Source: JBGLNJ01 sp964353405 (GTDB lineage: Bacteria > Chloroflexota > Anaerolineae > Fen-1058). From it: a DNA stretch of 5,389 bases. Every line of letters starts with the position of its first letter. Positions within the stretch are counted from its first letter, which is position 1. This document shows positions 5,280-5,389 of the stretch, in pieces. The stretch is from the NCBI GenBank assembly GCA_964353405.1, contig CAYGWJ010000329.1, positions 1-5,389 of the forward strand, in the 5' to 3' direction. The notes beneath the pieces were generated by a model. That model was not told the origin of the DNA. It searched no databases and worked only from the letters and a program-made list of their open reading frames with translations. The position numbers were made by a program, and so were the translations under genes.

Positions 5280-5389
5280 GGGGTTTTTAAACGAATTTAG
5301 AAAATTGAATTATAGACATAATATCTAGTGCGCGAGTGCGTTTCCAAGAAATTGGCGGACCTCTTGTGTGCAATTTGCACAGTGCAAAC
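5280..5389. other. AT-rich gene-free upstream region
   Basis: No convincing coding sequence is seen. The part near the promoter (5284-5328) is AT-rich and could act as an UP-like element for the repressor promoter, though this is speculative. A second TATAAT on the minus strand (5309-5314) has no matching -35. The far edge contains inverted repeats listed separately. Confidence 0.5.
5368..5388. repeat. Overlapping TTGCAC/GTGCAA inverted repeats at the window edge
   Basis: GTGCAA at 5368-5373, TTGCAC at 5375-5380 and GTGCAA at 5382-5387 alternate in orientation with a 7-bp period. They form two overlapping perfect palindromes with one central base each: 5368-5380 with 6-bp arms and 5374-5388 with 7-bp arms. 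The half-sites share TGCAA with the LacI-type operators but with a 1-bp spacer instead of 4, so they may serve a different protein. The window ends before any neighbouring gene can be seen. Confidence 0.6.

Noticed and set aside
5296..5322. Plus-strand promoter for a divergent gene (CATAAT at 5317-5322)
   Set aside because: No acceptable -35 at 16-18 bp, and no gene on the plus strand within the window.

Overview
The window reads almost entirely on the minus strand and holds a MalEFG-type sugar uptake and degradation locus. In transcription order, right to left, it contains: a LacI-family repressor (5195-4155), a lipoprotein sugar-binding protein (3997-2711), two ABC permeases (2604-1498 and 1501-605), and the first 172 codons of a cytoplasmic GH13 alpha-amylase-family enzyme (516 to the window edge). 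No tRNA, rRNA, CRISPR array, insertion sequence or credible plus-strand gene was found.

The organism is probably a bacterium of the Chloroflexota, perhaps Anaerolineae or a relative. This is inference from style: a LAAC lipobox followed by a long Ala/Pro/Thr/Gln linker on the binding protein, moderately high G+C coding sequence, and an AT-rich 14-nt tandem repeat between genes. No marker gene confirms it.

Region by region. 5280-5389 is AT-rich and gene-free, with overlapping TGCAA/TTGCA inverted repeats at the edge. 5225-5279 is a consensus sigma70-type promoter (TTGACA, 17 bp, TATAAT) on the minus strand. A perfect 16-bp LacI-type operator fills its spacer, and an identical second copy lies just downstream of the predicted start, so the regulator very likely represses itself. 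3998-4158 holds a second promoter (TTGACG, 17 bp, TGC-TAAGAT) whose -35 overlaps the repressor stop codon. Its roughly 125-nt leader begins with a strong hairpin and ends with a small hairpin around the ribosome binding site of the binding-protein gene. 2605-2710 holds a terminator-like hairpin with a short U-tract, then a second hairpin just before the permease ribosome binding site. This is the usual arrangement for making more binding protein than permease. The two permease genes overlap by 4 nt. 517-604 separates the second permease from the GH13 gene and holds the tandem repeat and a 14-bp hairpin.

Together the genes would bind an oligosaccharide (maltodextrin or a similar alpha-glucan fragment) outside the membrane, import it through the permease pair, and hydrolyse it in the cytoplasm. 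The repressor would sense sugar. No ATP-binding subunit is encoded here, so it must lie elsewhere. The system is a known type. I see no undescribed system; the most interesting parts are the regulatory layouts between the genes.
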